Source of the DNA: Chryseobacterium shigense
GTDB taxonomy: Bacteria; Bacteroidota; Bacteroidia; Flavobacteriales; Weeksellaceae
DNA: 64,000 nucleotides
Assembly: GCF_014207845.1 (NCBI RefSeq)
Contig: NZ_JACHLC010000001.1
Coordinates: forward strand, 1,364,001 to 1,428,000
Direction of reading: 5' to 3'
Shown here piece after piece: positions 24,989 to 34,650 of the stretch. Below the pieces are notes generated by a model. The model saw nothing but the letters and a program-made list of their open reading frames with translations, was not told where the DNA came from and searched no databases. Made by a program: the position numbers and the translations under genes. Position 1 is the first letter of the stretch, and every line of letters begins with the position of its first letter.

Positions 24989-26245
24989 TTATAATCCAAG
25001 GCCTTTTCTTTCGTCACCTCCCATTAGTATTTCAACAGGATTGTCGATACCTTCTTTTACCGCAACAAGGAATCCTACAGATTCTTTTCCGTCGATAATT
25101 CTGTGGTCATAAGACATTGCAACGTACATCATTGGTCTGATCACTACCTGTCCGTCAACCGCTACCGGTCTCTGGATAATGTTGTGCATTCCTAAGATTG
25201 CAGATTGTGGCGGGTTGATGATTGGTGTAGACATCATAGATCCGAAAGTACCACCGTTTGTAATGGTGAATGTACCGCCTGTCATTTCATCAACAGTAAT
25301 TTTACCGTCTCTTACTTTGGTTGCAAGATCCTTAATATTAGCTTCAACTCCTGCGAAAGACATATTTTCAGCATTTCTCAATACCGGAACCATAAGACCT
25401 TTAGGCCCTGAAACGGCAATTGAAATATCACAGAAATCATAGTTTACTTTGAAGTCTCCGTCAATAGATGCATTTACATCCGGATACATCTGCAATGCTC
25501 TTGTAACCGCTTTTGTAAAGAAAGACATGAAACCAAGTCCAACTCCGTGTTTTTGAGCAAATTCTTCTTTATACTGCTTTCTTAATCTGAAGATCTCAGA
25601 CATATCAACTTCGTTGAAAGTCGTTAGCATTGCTGTTTCGTTCTTCACAGAAACCAATCTTGAAGCAATTTTTCTTCTAAGAACTGAAAGCTTAGTCGTC
25701 GTAGTAGTACGTGCACCTGTTGCTGTAGAAGGACTTCCTCCTAAAGCAGGAACAGCAGCCAATTCTGCATCAGTTTTAGTGATTCTTCCATCTCTTCCAC
25801 TTCCTGAAACCTGACCTGCCTCAATACCTTTTTCATCAAGGATCTTTTTAGCTGCAGGAGATGGTGCTCCTGTTGCATAAGTTTGTGGAGCAGCTACCGG
25901 AGCAGCTGGTTTTGGAGCTTCCTGTTTAGCCGGTTCAGCAGCTTTCGGAGCTTCTTCCTGTTTTGGAGCTTCAGCAGCCGGAGCAGATGCGCCTTCAGGT
26001 TTTGCAGCGTCCATATCAATTAAACAAACTACCTGGCCAACCTGTACCACATCACCCTCTTCTGCTTTTAACGTGATTACACCGCTTTGCTCTGCAGGCA
26101 ATTCAAGAGTTGCTTTATCTGAGTCTACTTCTGCGATGGGCTGATCTTTTTCTACGTAATCACCATCTTTCACAAGCCAAGTTGCAATTTCAACTTCTGT
26201 AATGGATTCTCCCGGTGAAGGAACTTTCATTTCTAAAACTGACAT
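24989..26245 (-). CDS. odhB: 2-oxoglutarate dehydrogenase E2, dihydrolipoyl succinyltransferase
   Basis: The 418-residue protein has one lipoyl domain with the lipoylated lysine K44 in [14 protein letters not shown] long alanine/proline/glutamate linker spans about 80-125. A subunit-binding domain ([22 protein letters not shown]) follows, then the catalytic domain with H381-R-I-I-D385-G. The ATLE lipoyl context is typical of succinyltransferases. The product is succinyl-CoA for the TCA cycle. It follows odhA by 40 bases in the same operon. Confidence 0.95.
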   Translation of the reverse strand: MSVLEMKVPSPGESITEVEIATWLVKDGDYVEKDQPIAEVDSDKATLELPAEQSGVITLKAEEGDVVQVGQVVCLIDMDAAKPEGASAPAAEAPKQEEAPKAAEPAKQEAPKPAAPVAAPQTYATGAPSPAAKKILDEKGIEAGQVSGSGRDGRITKTDAELAAVPALGGSPSTATGARTTTTTKLSVLRRKIASRLVSVKNETAMLTTFNEVDMSEIFRLRKQYKEEFAQKHGVGLGFMSFFTKAVTRALQMYPDVNASIDGDFKVNYDFCDISIAVSGPKGLMVPVLRNAENMSFAGVEANIKDLATKVRDGKITVDEMTGGTFTITNGGTFGSMMSTPIINPPQSAILGMHNIIQRPVAVDGQVVIRPMMYVAMSYDHRIIDGKESVGFLVAVKEGIDNPVEILMGGDERKGLGL

Positions 26246-26285
26246 ATTGAGTATTTTTTATTTTTTAATTGGGTATTATTTTAAA

Positions 26286-29096
26286 TTACGCTGTAACAGG
26301 TCTTTTTGCAGGAGCATCATCTCTGTCGAAAACTCTGTTGATCACTGCATTCTGGTTTTTCTCAAACATTTTGTGACTTCCCGGAGCCGGAGCACCGCTT
26401 GGTACCGGAGCTACTACCTGGATTCCCGTATCTCTGAAATTTCTCAGGATATAAGACCATGCTCCCATGTTTTCAGGTTCTTCCTGAGCCCATACAAGTT
26501 GTTTTCTGTTTTCATATTTGCTGAAGATTGCCTCAATAGCATCTGCCTGAAGCGGATACAGCTGTTCTAATCTTACCAATGCAATATTTTCACAGTTCAG
26601 TTCTTCTTTCTTCGCCAATAATTCGAAGTACAGTTTACCTGAGCAAAGAACTAATTTTTCTACTTTTCTCGGATCTGCAGCAGGATCATCCAATATCGGC
26701 TGGAATGAACCGTTTGCAAAATCTTCAAGCGGGGAAACTACTTTTGGATGTCTCAGCAGAGATTTAGGACTCATGACGATCAATGGTTTTCTGAACGCCC
26801 ATTTCAACTGTCTTCTCAATAAGTGGAAGTAGTTGGCAGGTGAAGTAATGTTAGCTACTACCATGTTTTCGTTGGCACAAAGGGTAAGGAATCTCTCCAA
26901 TCTTGCTGAAGAGTGTTCTGCTCCCTGGCCTTCTGAACCGTGAGGCAACAGCATCACCAATCCGTCCTGGATTTTCCATTTTTCTTCTGCAGCAGCCAGA
27001 TACTGGTCAACGATGATCTGAGCACCGTTCACGAAATCTCCGAACTGGGCTTCCCAGATTGTCAATGTATTCGGAGATGCCATTGCATATCCATAATCGA
27101 AACCTAGAACACCATATTCTGAAAGGTGAGAGTTGAATACATCAAATCTGCTTTCTGATACGTGTCTTAGCGGGATATATTCTTCTTCTGTATCTTCTGT
27201 TTTTACTACAGCGTGTCTGTGAGAGAATGTACCTCTTTCTACATCTTCTCCTGAGATTCTTACATTGTGACCTTCCACAAGAAGTGTAGCATACGCCAAC
27301 CACTCTCCTAACGCCCAGTCTAATGAATTTCCTTCAATAGCTTTGATACGGTTTTCGAATAGTCTTGTAATTTTATTGATAAACTTTTTATCAACAGGAA
27401 GGGTTGACATTTTAACAGCCAGCTCTTTCAGTTTCTCTAAGTTATATTTTGTATCAACCGGTAACTGAACAGCTCCTCTTTTTCCAATCGGATAGTTTAT
27501 CCAATCTTCAGCCATAAAGAGATCCATTACGTTTTTCTCAATCTCTTTGGAAGCGTCAAAATCTTTATCTAAAAGAGCTTTGAATTCCGTTTCCATTTTA
27601 GCAATTACATCATTTGAAGTAACGCTGTCTTTAAGCAATTTATCTTTATAAATTTCTCTCGGATTCGGGTGCTTTGAAATTGTTTTATATAAGTTAGGCT
27701 GGGTGAATCTTGGCTCATCCCCTTCGTTGTGGCCATATTTTCTATATCCTAAAAGGTCAATATAAACGTCTTTCCCAAATTTAGCCCTGAAATCGGCGGC
27801 AAAGTGGATGGCATGAACAACAGCTTCTGCATCATCAGCATTTACGTGCATTACAGGAGATTCTGTAACTTTTGCAATGTCTGTACAGTAGGTTGAAGAT
27901 CTTGCATCCATATAGTTTGTTGTAAATGAAACCTGGTTATTTACAACGATATGAACCGTACCTCCTGTTCTGTATCCTTCCAATGTCATCATCTGGGCAA
28001 CTTCGTAAGCAATACCTTGTCCGGCAATAGCTCCATCACCGTGGATGATAATTGGCAATACTTTAGAGTAATCTTTGTATTTATCATCTACTTTTGCACG
28101 GCAGATACCTTCTACCAAAGCAGCGACCGTTTCAAGGTGAGACGGGTTCGGAGTCAGGTTAATACAAACTTCTTCTCCTGAAGCTGTTTTGATTTTTTTA
28201 GATGATCCTAAGTGATATTTAACGTCACCTGAGAATACATCTTCTTCGAATTCTTTTCCTTCAAATTCTGAGAAGATCTGCTTGTAAGATTTCCCGAAAA
28301 TATTGGTCAGTACATTCAATCTTCCTCTGTGGGCCATTCCCAATACCACTTCATCCACTCCAAGCTGGGAAGATCTTGTGATTAACTGGTCTAAGGCAGG
28401 AATTAATGTTTCCCCTCCTTCCAGTGAGAATCTTTTCTGACCTACAAATTTTGTATGAAGGTAGTTTTCAAAAGCAACTGCCTGATTTAATTTTAATAAG
28501 ATTTCTGTTTTTTCATTCGCAGAAAGGTTCGGATGGTTTTCGTTTACCTGAAGCCATCTTTTGATGAAATCTTTTTCTTCAACGTTGTTGATGTGCATGT
28601 ATTCCACCCCGATAGAATCGCAGTAGATGTTTTCAAGGTGCTTGATTAAATCTGCCAGTGTAGCAGGTTCTTTCATACCTGTTTCAAGGGCACAGTTGAA
28701 TTTTGTATTTAAATCTTCTTTAGAAAGTCCGAAATTCTCGATGTCTAAAGTAGGCGTATAGTGTCTTCTTTCTCTAACAGGGTTTGTTTTTGTGAACAGG
28801 TGTCCTCTTGTTCTGTAAGCCTCAATAAGGTTTACTACTTTGAATTCTTTTTTGATATGTTCCGGAACTTCTCCTCCGGCTACTGCCTGAGAGATCTGCT
28901 GTACCGGAGCAGCGGTGGCCGGAGCCTGGATGTATTGAATGTTATCGTCATCTCCATAGTTCTCCAAAGCAAAATCAAAGCCTTGAAAAAAGGCTTTCCA
29001 TGATGGTTCTAAAGAATCCGGGAATTTTAAGTATTGTTGGTATAAATCCTCAATTAACTGAGAATGAGCTGCGTTTAGGAATGAAAATCTGTCCAT
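26286..29096 (-). CDS. odhA: 2-oxoglutarate dehydrogenase E1
   Basis: The 936-residue thiamine-diphosphate enzyme decarboxylates 2-oxoglutarate. The N-terminus carries the family helix that binds the partner subunits (LIEDLYQQYLKFPDSLEPSW). The mid region has GMAHRGRLNVL and the cofactor motif GDGAIAGQG. The C-terminal transketolase-like part shows LPHGSEGQGAEHSSARLERFL and WAQEEPENMGAW. It is the first gene of an odhA-odhB operon. A -7-like TAAATTTG lies at 29143-29150, about 47 bases upstream. The common symbol in enterobacteria is sucA. Confidence 0.96.
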   Translation of the reverse strand: MDRFSFLNAAHSQLIEDLYQQYLKFPDSLEPSWKAFFQGFDFALENYGDDDNIQYIQAPATAAPVQQISQAVAGGEVPEHIKKEFKVVNLIEAYRTRGHLFTKTNPVRERRHYTPTLDIENFGLSKEDLNTKFNCALETGMKEPATLADLIKHLENIYCDSIGVEYMHINNVEEKDFIKRWLQVNENHPNLSANEKTEILLKLNQAVAFENYLHTKFVGQKRFSLEGGETLIPALDQLITRSSQLGVDEVVLGMAHRGRLNVLTNIFGKSYKQIFSEFEGKEFEEDVFSGDVKYHLGSSKKIKTASGEEVCINLTPNPSHLETVAALVEGICRAKVDDKYKDYSKVLPIIIHGDGAIAGQGIAYEVAQMMTLEGYRTGGTVHIVVNNQVSFTTNYMDARSSTYCTDIAKVTESPVMHVNADDAEAVVHAIHFAADFRAKFGKDVYIDLLGYRKYGHNEGDEPRFTQPNLYKTISKHPNPREIYKDKLLKDSVTSNDVIAKMETEFKALLDKDFDASKEIEKNVMDLFMAEDWINYPIGKRGAVQLPVDTKYNLEKLKELAVKMSTLPVDKKFINKITRLFENRIKAIEGNSLDWALGEWLAYATLLVEGHNVRISGEDVERGTFSHRHAVVKTEDTEEEYIPLRHVSESRFDVFNSHLSEYGVLGFDYGYAMASPNTLTIWEAQFGDFVNGAQIIVDQYLAAAEEKWKIQDGLVMLLPHGSEGQGAEHSSARLERFLTLCANENMVVANITSPANYFHLLRRQLKWAFRKPLIVMSPKSLLRHPKVVSPLEDFANGSFQPILDDPAADPRKVEKLVLCSGKLYFELLAKKEELNCENIALVRLEQLYPLQADAIEAIFSKYENRKQLVWAQEEPENMGAWSYILRNFRDTGIQVVAPVPSGAPAPGSHKMFEKNQNAVINRVFDRDDAPAKRPVTA

Positions 29097-29142
29097 TATT
29101 ACAGTTTATCTATTATTAAAATTTATTTGTAGAATTAATCTT

Positions 29143-29150
29143 CAAATTTA
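29143..29150 (-). promoter_or_regulatory. Candidate -7 box of odhA
   Basis: The minus strand reads TAAATTTG at a suitable distance from the odhA ATG. No good -33 TTG is visible. Confidence 0.45.
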
Positions 29151-29220
29151 ATAAAAAAAACCGAGTTAAGACAGCCTGAAACCGTTAAAAAAAATTAAGA
29201 AAAAAATAATCGGATAAAAA

Positions 29221-30261
29221 TTATTTAAACACTGATAATGAAATCTTTACGTTTACTTCCTGCCCTTCAACCGGACGTTCAATAAAGGTCTGGCGGATAT
29301 CCCCGAAGCGCATCTCGTCTTTTTTCGCCTTCTGAATCAGCTGCTGAACTGCCCGTATTCTGCCTTCATAGTTTCCTTTGTAATACATGACGTAATTTTG
29401 GGAGGCATTTACCGTCCGGAAATTGAAGTTATTATCCGTAACCCCGAACTTTTTTGAAAGCGGAATTCCGAGGAAATAAGAAACCTCTTTGTCTTTATAA
29501 TTATCAGCATCAGTGATCAGTACCGGAAACCCGAACTCGTCATCTCTTTTTCCAAGATCCATTGTTACGTAATTATAAATTTTGCTGTAATTCATAACGA
29601 TGTTTTTGTAAAGTGCCTCTTTTTTGTTTGATGCACTTACATTAATCCCCAAAAGCAGCTGACTGTCATCATTTTCCACCATCAGGCTGTCGTATTTAAT
29701 GGAAGCCATCTGATTGTCTTTTTCGACCTTGTTACCCAGAACGTTTTTAAGGTTCACCATACTTTTGTCAATATTTTCGGCAAAGCGGTCTTCTGTCCAG
29801 AAGTTTTCCACTCTTCTTAATACTGAAAGTTTTGGTGTATGCACATGCCAGGTGATTTTCGTTCTTTGTGCTGAAACGGGCTTGAACTGAACGTCAACAA
29901 CGGTAGGATTTTCGTTTCTGTCTTCAAAAAGCTGGTACCGTAAACTTCTGGGAGCGTTTTCGTAACGGATGAACATTTCTCCGTTCGTGTCTTTTTTAGG
30001 GTCTACATAACTTATTGCGCTGCCCTGCCCTTCATAGGGAGTATAATAATCTATATCAATTGATTGCGAGCTTGTAAAAAAGTTATTCCATCGCGTAAAA
30101 TGCTGCAGGTTATTAAACTGTGAAAAAACTTTATCCAGGGGATAATCAACTTCTTTTTCAATCTTAAAATCCTTGTTTTCATCAACAAAATAATACATGG
30201 AAGCAGCATAAGCTCCTACCAGCAGAACAAGAATTACGGCTATTATTTTAAAAAAACGCAT
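29221..30261 (-). CDS. Membrane-anchored SRPBCC domain protein
   Basis: From the ATG at 30261 the protein is 346 residues; the longer frame starts with a TTG at 30279. One N-terminal membrane helix (about residues 3-22) is followed by a START/SRPBCC-like domain with the opening EVDYPLDKVFSQFNNLQHFTRW. Such helix-grip folds bind hydrophobic ligands, and GyrI-like regions often follow. The second half (about 180-346) ends with repeated strand-like segments and could be an effector-binding domain. The ligand is unknown. The gene sits alone beside odhA. Confidence 0.72.
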   Translation of the reverse strand: MRFFKIIAVILVLLVGAYAASMYYFVDENKDFKIEKEVDYPLDKVFSQFNNLQHFTRWNNFFTSSQSIDIDYYTPYEGQGSAISYVDPKKDTNGEMFIRYENAPRSLRYQLFEDRNENPTVVDVQFKPVSAQRTKITWHVHTPKLSVLRRVENFWTEDRFAENIDKSMVNLKNVLGNKVEKDNQMASIKYDSLMVENDDSQLLLGINVSASNKKEALYKNIVMNYSKIYNYVTMDLGKRDDEFGFPVLITDADNYKDKEVSYFLGIPLSKKFGVTDNNFNFRTVNASQNYVMYYKGNYEGRIRAVQQLIQKAKKDEMRFGDIRQTFIERPVEGQEVNVKISLSVFK

Positions 30262-30265
30262 TGCA

Positions 30266-30296
30266 CAAAAGTAATACAAATAAAAAAAGTGACCAA
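30266..30296 (-). promoter_or_regulatory. Promoter of the SRPBCC gene
   Basis: TTG (30296-30294), 20 bases, TACTTTTG (30273-30266) on the minus strand. It lies only 4 bases before the chosen ATG, so the transcript would be nearly leaderless. Confidence 0.5.
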
Positions 30297-30362
30297 TATG
30301 CTGATCACTCTGATTTTTAATTTTAACTGAAACTTTTTACTGTCACAAAGTTTCAGCCAATA

Positions 30363-30388
30363 AAAAAGCCGGAAGTTTCCGGCTTTTT
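30363..30388 (-). terminator. Terminator downstream of the barrel gene at 30409
   Basis: The 12-base arms AAAAAGCCGGAA and TTCCGGCTTTTT have a two-base loop and T residues on the minus strand. Confidence 0.85.
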
Positions 30389-30408
30389 ACTTCTTATCGG
30401 TGTTTGAA

Positions 30409-30996
30409 TTATTTTAACCCGAAGTTTTTAGAAATACCTACTCCTACTTCTTTACCAAAAGAGAAGTTGAATTGATTATTTTTTACATCAGCACCGTCCT
30501 GTTTCAAATAACCATATCTGATTCCTCCAATATTAAAGTTCAGTCCGAAGCCATTCTTAAAGTTGATGAATAATGCCGGTGTAAAATTGGCATAAACTCC
30601 GTTAAGTTTAGTTTCACTGGAAGTAGAACCTAGAGTATAGGTGTTTTTCATGCTCTGATATCCTGCTCCCAAATCTCCATAAACAGCAAAAGTCTGGCTC
30701 AACGGAACTGCATAACGAACAAATGGTCCGATCGCAAAGCCATTTTCTTTTAGTGTTCCATAATCCATTGGTCTTTTTCCTGATGTAATGGTAGAATTAA
30801 CTCCTGCTGTCCAGTGATCGCTAAACTGATATCCTACTGTAGGAGTAAAGCTAAAAGATTCTGTTTTACTTTTTTCCCCTGAAATACTAGTGTTATCACT
30901 GTTATACCCAATATTACCTCCCAATAACAAAGTATTTTTCTGAGCACTCACCATTCCGAATGCAGCTGCGGCTGCAATAACCAAGATTTTTTTCAT
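30409..30996 (-). CDS. Outer-membrane beta-barrel protein
   Basis: The 195-residue protein has the signal peptide MKKILVIAAAAAFGMVSAQ and strand-like alternation to the C-terminal VGVGISKNFGLK. The segment FTPTVGYQFSDHWTAGVNS resembles the barrel protein at 10596-11204. It likely forms a small outer-membrane barrel; its role is unknown. It is flanked by a strong terminator on its left and a 26-base palindrome about 100 bases upstream of its start. Confidence 0.8.
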   Translation of the reverse strand: MKKILVIAAAAAFGMVSAQKNTLLLGGNIGYNSDNTSISGEKSKTESFSFTPTVGYQFSDHWTAGVNSTITSGKRPMDYGTLKENGFAIGPFVRYAVPLSQTFAVYGDLGAGYQSMKNTYTLGSTSSETKLNGVYANFTPALFINFKNGFGLNFNIGGIRYGYLKQDGADVKNNQFNFSFGKEVGVGISKNFGLK

Positions 30997-31095
30997 AATT
31001 TCAAAATTTGTATTTTTTGGGAGTTATTAACAATTCGCGTGCCAAATCATAAAATTTGTTAAAAAAACATTTGAATCAATTGGAAAGACGTGCTG

Positions 31096-31121
31096 TTTAT
31101 CATTCAAATATGAATGATAAA
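31096..31121. repeat. Palindrome with 11-base arms upstream of the barrel gene
   Basis: TTTATCATTCA and TGAATGATAAA flank an AATA loop. It lies between the glgC terminator and the barrel gene at 30409-30996, about 100 bases from that start codon. It could be an operator or an extra terminator hairpin. Confidence 0.5.
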
Positions 31122-31128
31122 AAAACAA

Positions 31129-31154
31129 AAAAGTATCCCAAACGAGATACTTTT
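31129..31154 (-). terminator. Terminator of glgC
   Basis: The 9-base arms AAAAGTATC and GATACTTTT enclose an 8-base loop, and the minus strand continues with T residues. Confidence 0.75.
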
Positions 31155-31176
31155 AATTTTTTAACTGAAAGAGGTT

Positions 31177-32445
31177 TTATCCTATATGTGTTCCAGAAGG
31201 CAATACTGCTCCTTTTTTTACTACAACAATTCCATCCTGTACGGAATAGGTTCCATAATCTCCATCGGGAATATGTTTTCCGCCGATGATTTTTACATTG
31301 TCACCAATGTAGCAGTTCTTGTCGAGAATAGCCTTTTCGATATAGCAGTATTTCCCAATTCCCATATTCGGGTGCCCGCTTCTGTCGTTGAGGACAATTT
31401 CTGTGGTATTCTGGTAAAAATCTGCACCCATTACATAAGAATTTACGATGGTACTTCCTTTGTCGATTCTTGTCCTGTTCCCAATTACGGAATTTTCAAT
31501 CTTATCGGCCATGATGATGCATCCGTCCCCGAAAACGGCTTTGCTTACGTAAGAACCGTTGATCTTTGAAGGAGGAAGCATCCTTGCTCTCGTATAAATA
31601 GGCGAAGGAGAGAATAAATTAAACTGTGGAAAATCCTGACACAGATCCAGATTGGCTTCGTAGAAAGATTCTATGGTTCCGATATCTGTCCAGTACCCTT
31701 CATACTGATAGCTTAATGTTTTGTATTTCCCGATAGAGTTCGGAATAATATCTTTTCCAAAATCGTCCCCGGCTCCTTCATCAAACATTTTTTTAAGAAT
31801 TGTTTTTGTAAAGATATAGATTCCCATAGAGGCAAGGTATTCTTTTCCTTTATACTTGTTTTCTTCTGAAACTTCAGATTTCAGACCGTCCAGAATTTCA
31901 TAATCCGGCTTTTCATAGAAGGAGGTGATGTTCCCATCATCATCAGATTTTAAAATCCCGAATCCTGTAGCATCTTTGGCAACTACGGGAATGGTGGCAA
32001 TTGTTACATCGCCTTCGTTTTCAATGTGAAAATCCAGCATCTCCCTGAAATCCATCTGGTAAAGCTGGTCACCGGAAAGGATAAGAATATAGTCATAATC
32101 ATACTTTTCAAGGTGCTTCATAGACTGGCGGACCGCATCTGCCGTTCCCTGATACCAGCTTTCGTTTTCCACATTCTGTTCGGCAGCCAGGATATCCACG
32201 AAACCTTTGCTGAAAATATCAAAGTGATAGGAATTCTTGATGTGTGAATTTAAAGAAGCTGAATTGAACTGTGTTAAAACAAGGATTTTGTTCAGCCCGG
32301 AATTCAGACAGTTGGAAATAGGAATATCTACCAGCCTGTATTTTCCTGCAATAGGAACTGCCGGTTTTGATCTCGAATACGTTAACGGGAATAATCTTGT
32401 TCCCCTGCCGCCTCCCAATACAATGGAGATTACATTTCGTTTCAT
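31177..32445 (-). CDS. glgC: Glucose-1-phosphate adenylyltransferase
   Basis: The 422-residue enzyme makes ADP-glucose, the donor for glycogen synthesis. The nucleotide-binding start is VLGGGRGTRLFPLTYSRSKP, followed by GKYRLVDIPISNCLNSG. YQGTADAVRQ and the YEGYWTDIGTIESFYEANLDL region are glucose-1-phosphate and catalytic marks. The C-terminal part (about 300-422) forms a left-handed beta helix, as in regulated ADP-glucose pyrophosphorylases. It is last in the leftward glycogen cluster, 215 bases after glgA, with its own terminator. Confidence 0.96.
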   Translation of the reverse strand: MKRNVISIVLGGGRGTRLFPLTYSRSKPAVPIAGKYRLVDIPISNCLNSGLNKILVLTQFNSASLNSHIKNSYHFDIFSKGFVDILAAEQNVENESWYQGTADAVRQSMKHLEKYDYDYILILSGDQLYQMDFREMLDFHIENEGDVTIATIPVVAKDATGFGILKSDDDGNITSFYEKPDYEILDGLKSEVSEENKYKGKEYLASMGIYIFTKTILKKMFDEGAGDDFGKDIIPNSIGKYKTLSYQYEGYWTDIGTIESFYEANLDLCQDFPQFNLFSPSPIYTRARMLPPSKINGSYVSKAVFGDGCIIMADKIENSVIGNRTRIDKGSTIVNSYVMGADFYQNTTEIVLNDRSGHPNMGIGKYCYIEKAILDKNCYIGDNVKIIGGKHIPDGDYGTYSVQDGIVVVKKGAVLPSGTHIG

Positions 32446-32660
32446 ATATATCGTGCGTTTTATTGAATTATGTTACTTTTTTTAACCTGTAAACCTGTTG
32501 AAACTTTACTTTTTGAAGCATTAAGATATCATAAGGTATTAAGAATTCTCCTTCAAAACCTTAAAAATCAAAATGACTGATCTCAACTGTATTTTATCGC
32601 TTAAATTCTTCTTAATGGTTTAATTTTTTAATAAACTCAAACAGCTTTCTATTGTAAATT

Positions 32661-34067
32661 TCAGTTATTATATAAAGCTATATATTTTTCGGCAGATTTC
32701 TCCCATGCAAAATCAAAATTCATGTTGGCATGAACAAGATCTTCCATCGCGCCTTTCTGATTATAAATTGCAAGTGCCCTGTTCATGGCATGAACGATGT
32801 CATCTACACCAGGATAGGTAAAATTCAGCCCGGCTCCTCCTGTTGAGATATCTTCCACTGTATCCCTGAGCCCTCCGGTATATCTTACCACAGGAACCGT
32901 TCCATATCTCATGGAATACATCTGATTCAGTCCGCAAGGTTCCACCCGTGACGGCATCAGCAGAAAATCTGCCGAAGCATAGATCTTATGGGAAAGGTAT
33001 TCTTTATACCCGAGATCCAGAGCAAAATTAGTATAGGTATATGCGTATTCCTTAAGTTTATTTTCGATATAGGAGTTTCCTGACCCCAGGATCATAATAT
33101 TCAGTGCTCCATAGCTCTGTTTAATACTTTTCCAGACTACATCGGGAAGGAAATCTGCACCTTTTTCGGTGGCAAATCTTCCTATAAAGGCAAAAAGAGG
33201 CAGTTCAGGCTTCAGGCCGTATTCTTTGCAAAGTTTTTCTTTATTTTTCTTTTTCTGTGCCAGGGCATTTTTTATATTAAAATTAAAATCCAGCATCGGG
33301 TCGGTTTCGGGATTCCATACTTCCGTATCAATTCCGTTGATAATTCCGTATGCTTTTCCGAATTCCTGACGTACCAGGCTTTCCAGACCGCGGAAGCTGA
33401 TAAAAAGTTCTTCCAGATACCCTTCTGAAACGGTTGTAAAAGCATTGGAACATTTAATCATGCTTGCCAGAGGGTTGATATAGCCATTCCAGTCCATGAA
33501 GCCCCATTTATAGGAATCGAAAGACGGCATATAATTGGCCATATTCCAGCTCATCATTCCCTGGTATTCTCCGTTATGGATGGTTCCTATTGTTTTTACG
33601 CCTTTTAAAAATTCAAATTCAGGGCAATGTTCAATCATAAAAGGGACCAGCCCGGTATGATAGTCGTGACAGTGCAGTACATCGGGACGGATTTCCATTG
33701 CACTCAACCAGTGAAGCACTCCATGCTGAAATGCGAGAAACTGGAAACTTTCATCCTGATATCCATAGGGATTTTCCCTGTCTAAAAGCCCGGGAATTTT
33801 AACCATATAAAGCTCAAATCCCAAAACATCCGTTTTCTCCTTCAACACCTGAACCTGAAGCATATTTGGTCCCTGATGGATAAAGCCGTCAAAAACGATA
33901 TCAAATTCATGGTCATGGACAAAAGGTTTATTGTACCACGGCATTACTACCTTGGCATCTATCCCTTTTATTTTATTCTGATATTTAGGCAGCGCTCCCA
34001 CAACGTCTGCAAGACCTCCTACTTTTGCTACCGGATAACATTCTGTACTAAGGTGATAAATTGTCAT
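32661..34067 (-). CDS. glgA: Glycogen synthase
   Basis: The 468-residue GT5 enzyme extends alpha-1,4-glucan from ADP-glucose. The N-terminal donor motif K15-V-G-G-L lies in AKVGGLADVVGALP. The C-terminal domain has AFIGRFATEKGADFLPDVV and the GT-B motif MPSRVEPCGLNQMYSMRYGT, which contains the catalytic glutamate. It lies 37 bases after the unknown gene at 34105-34650, probably in one transcript with glgB. Confidence 0.95.
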   Translation of the reverse strand: MTIYHLSTECYPVAKVGGLADVVGALPKYQNKIKGIDAKVVMPWYNKPFVHDHEFDIVFDGFIHQGPNMLQVQVLKEKTDVLGFELYMVKIPGLLDRENPYGYQDESFQFLAFQHGVLHWLSAMEIRPDVLHCHDYHTGLVPFMIEHCPEFEFLKGVKTIGTIHNGEYQGMMSWNMANYMPSFDSYKWGFMDWNGYINPLASMIKCSNAFTTVSEGYLEELFISFRGLESLVRQEFGKAYGIINGIDTEVWNPETDPMLDFNFNIKNALAQKKKNKEKLCKEYGLKPELPLFAFIGRFATEKGADFLPDVVWKSIKQSYGALNIMILGSGNSYIENKLKEYAYTYTNFALDLGYKEYLSHKIYASADFLLMPSRVEPCGLNQMYSMRYGTVPVVRYTGGLRDTVEDISTGGAGLNFTYPGVDDIVHAMNRALAIYNQKGAMEDLVHANMNFDFAWEKSAEKYIALYNN

Positions 34068-34104
34068 TTTTATTATTAAAATTTAATTATTAAAAAAACT
34101 TCTC

Positions 34105-34650
34105 TTAAAGAGTTGTTTTTATATTGGATTGTAATTCAAACAGATACCGCATTTCATCTTCAAAAAAATAATTTTTGATCATGATAGTAAAATCTTCTGA
34201 TTGAAAGGTTATTAATCCATATTTTTCAAGGTGATCAATATCAAAAGTAGATGATTCATCGAATGCAAAAGTTTCCACCTTCCATGATAAGAAACCTTCT
34301 TCTGAAGCATTTTCATTATCTACCCATTCTGTATTTTGCAATTGTTCATTTGGGTAAAATCTGAAACGAAAAGAATCCTGAATTATCAGTTTTTTAATAA
34401 GACTGCGTGTGTCATCTTCTCTTAACATGCAAATCATTTCACGCACCTTGTCATCTGAAAAAGCGAGTTTATGCTTTTCCACTTTATACTCATAAAAATA
34501 CAAATCATCATTTAATTTTGCATCTGATAAAGGTGGATAAATTTCTGCCCTGGAAAAATCCCGCAATGTCTCTTCATCGAAATCGGTTCTTATAATATAC
34601 TTCCTAAGATCTTTATACTCTTTTCCTAAAACATCTAAAACCTGAATCAT
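34105..34650 (-). CDS. Unknown protein encoded inside the glycogen operon
   Basis: The 181-residue protein has no motif I recognise. It is acidic and soluble, with alternating charged helices and a strand-rich C-terminal half (about 105-175, including FLSWKVETFAF and YGLITFQSEDFTIMIKNYF). Its ATG overlaps the glgB stop by four bases (ATGA), and glgA follows 37 bases later, so it is translated with the pathway. This coupling argues for a real gene and perhaps a role linked to glycogen, though an accidental insertion is possible. Composition looks similar to its neighbours. Confidence 0.75.
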   Translation of the reverse strand: MIQVLDVLGKEYKDLRKYIIRTDFDEETLRDFSRAEIYPPLSDAKLNDDLYFYEYKVEKHKLAFSDDKVREMICMLREDDTRSLIKKLIIQDSFRFRFYPNEQLQNTEWVDNENASEEGFLSWKVETFAFDESSTFDIDHLEKYGLITFQSEDFTIMIKNYFFEDEMRYLFELQSNIKTTL

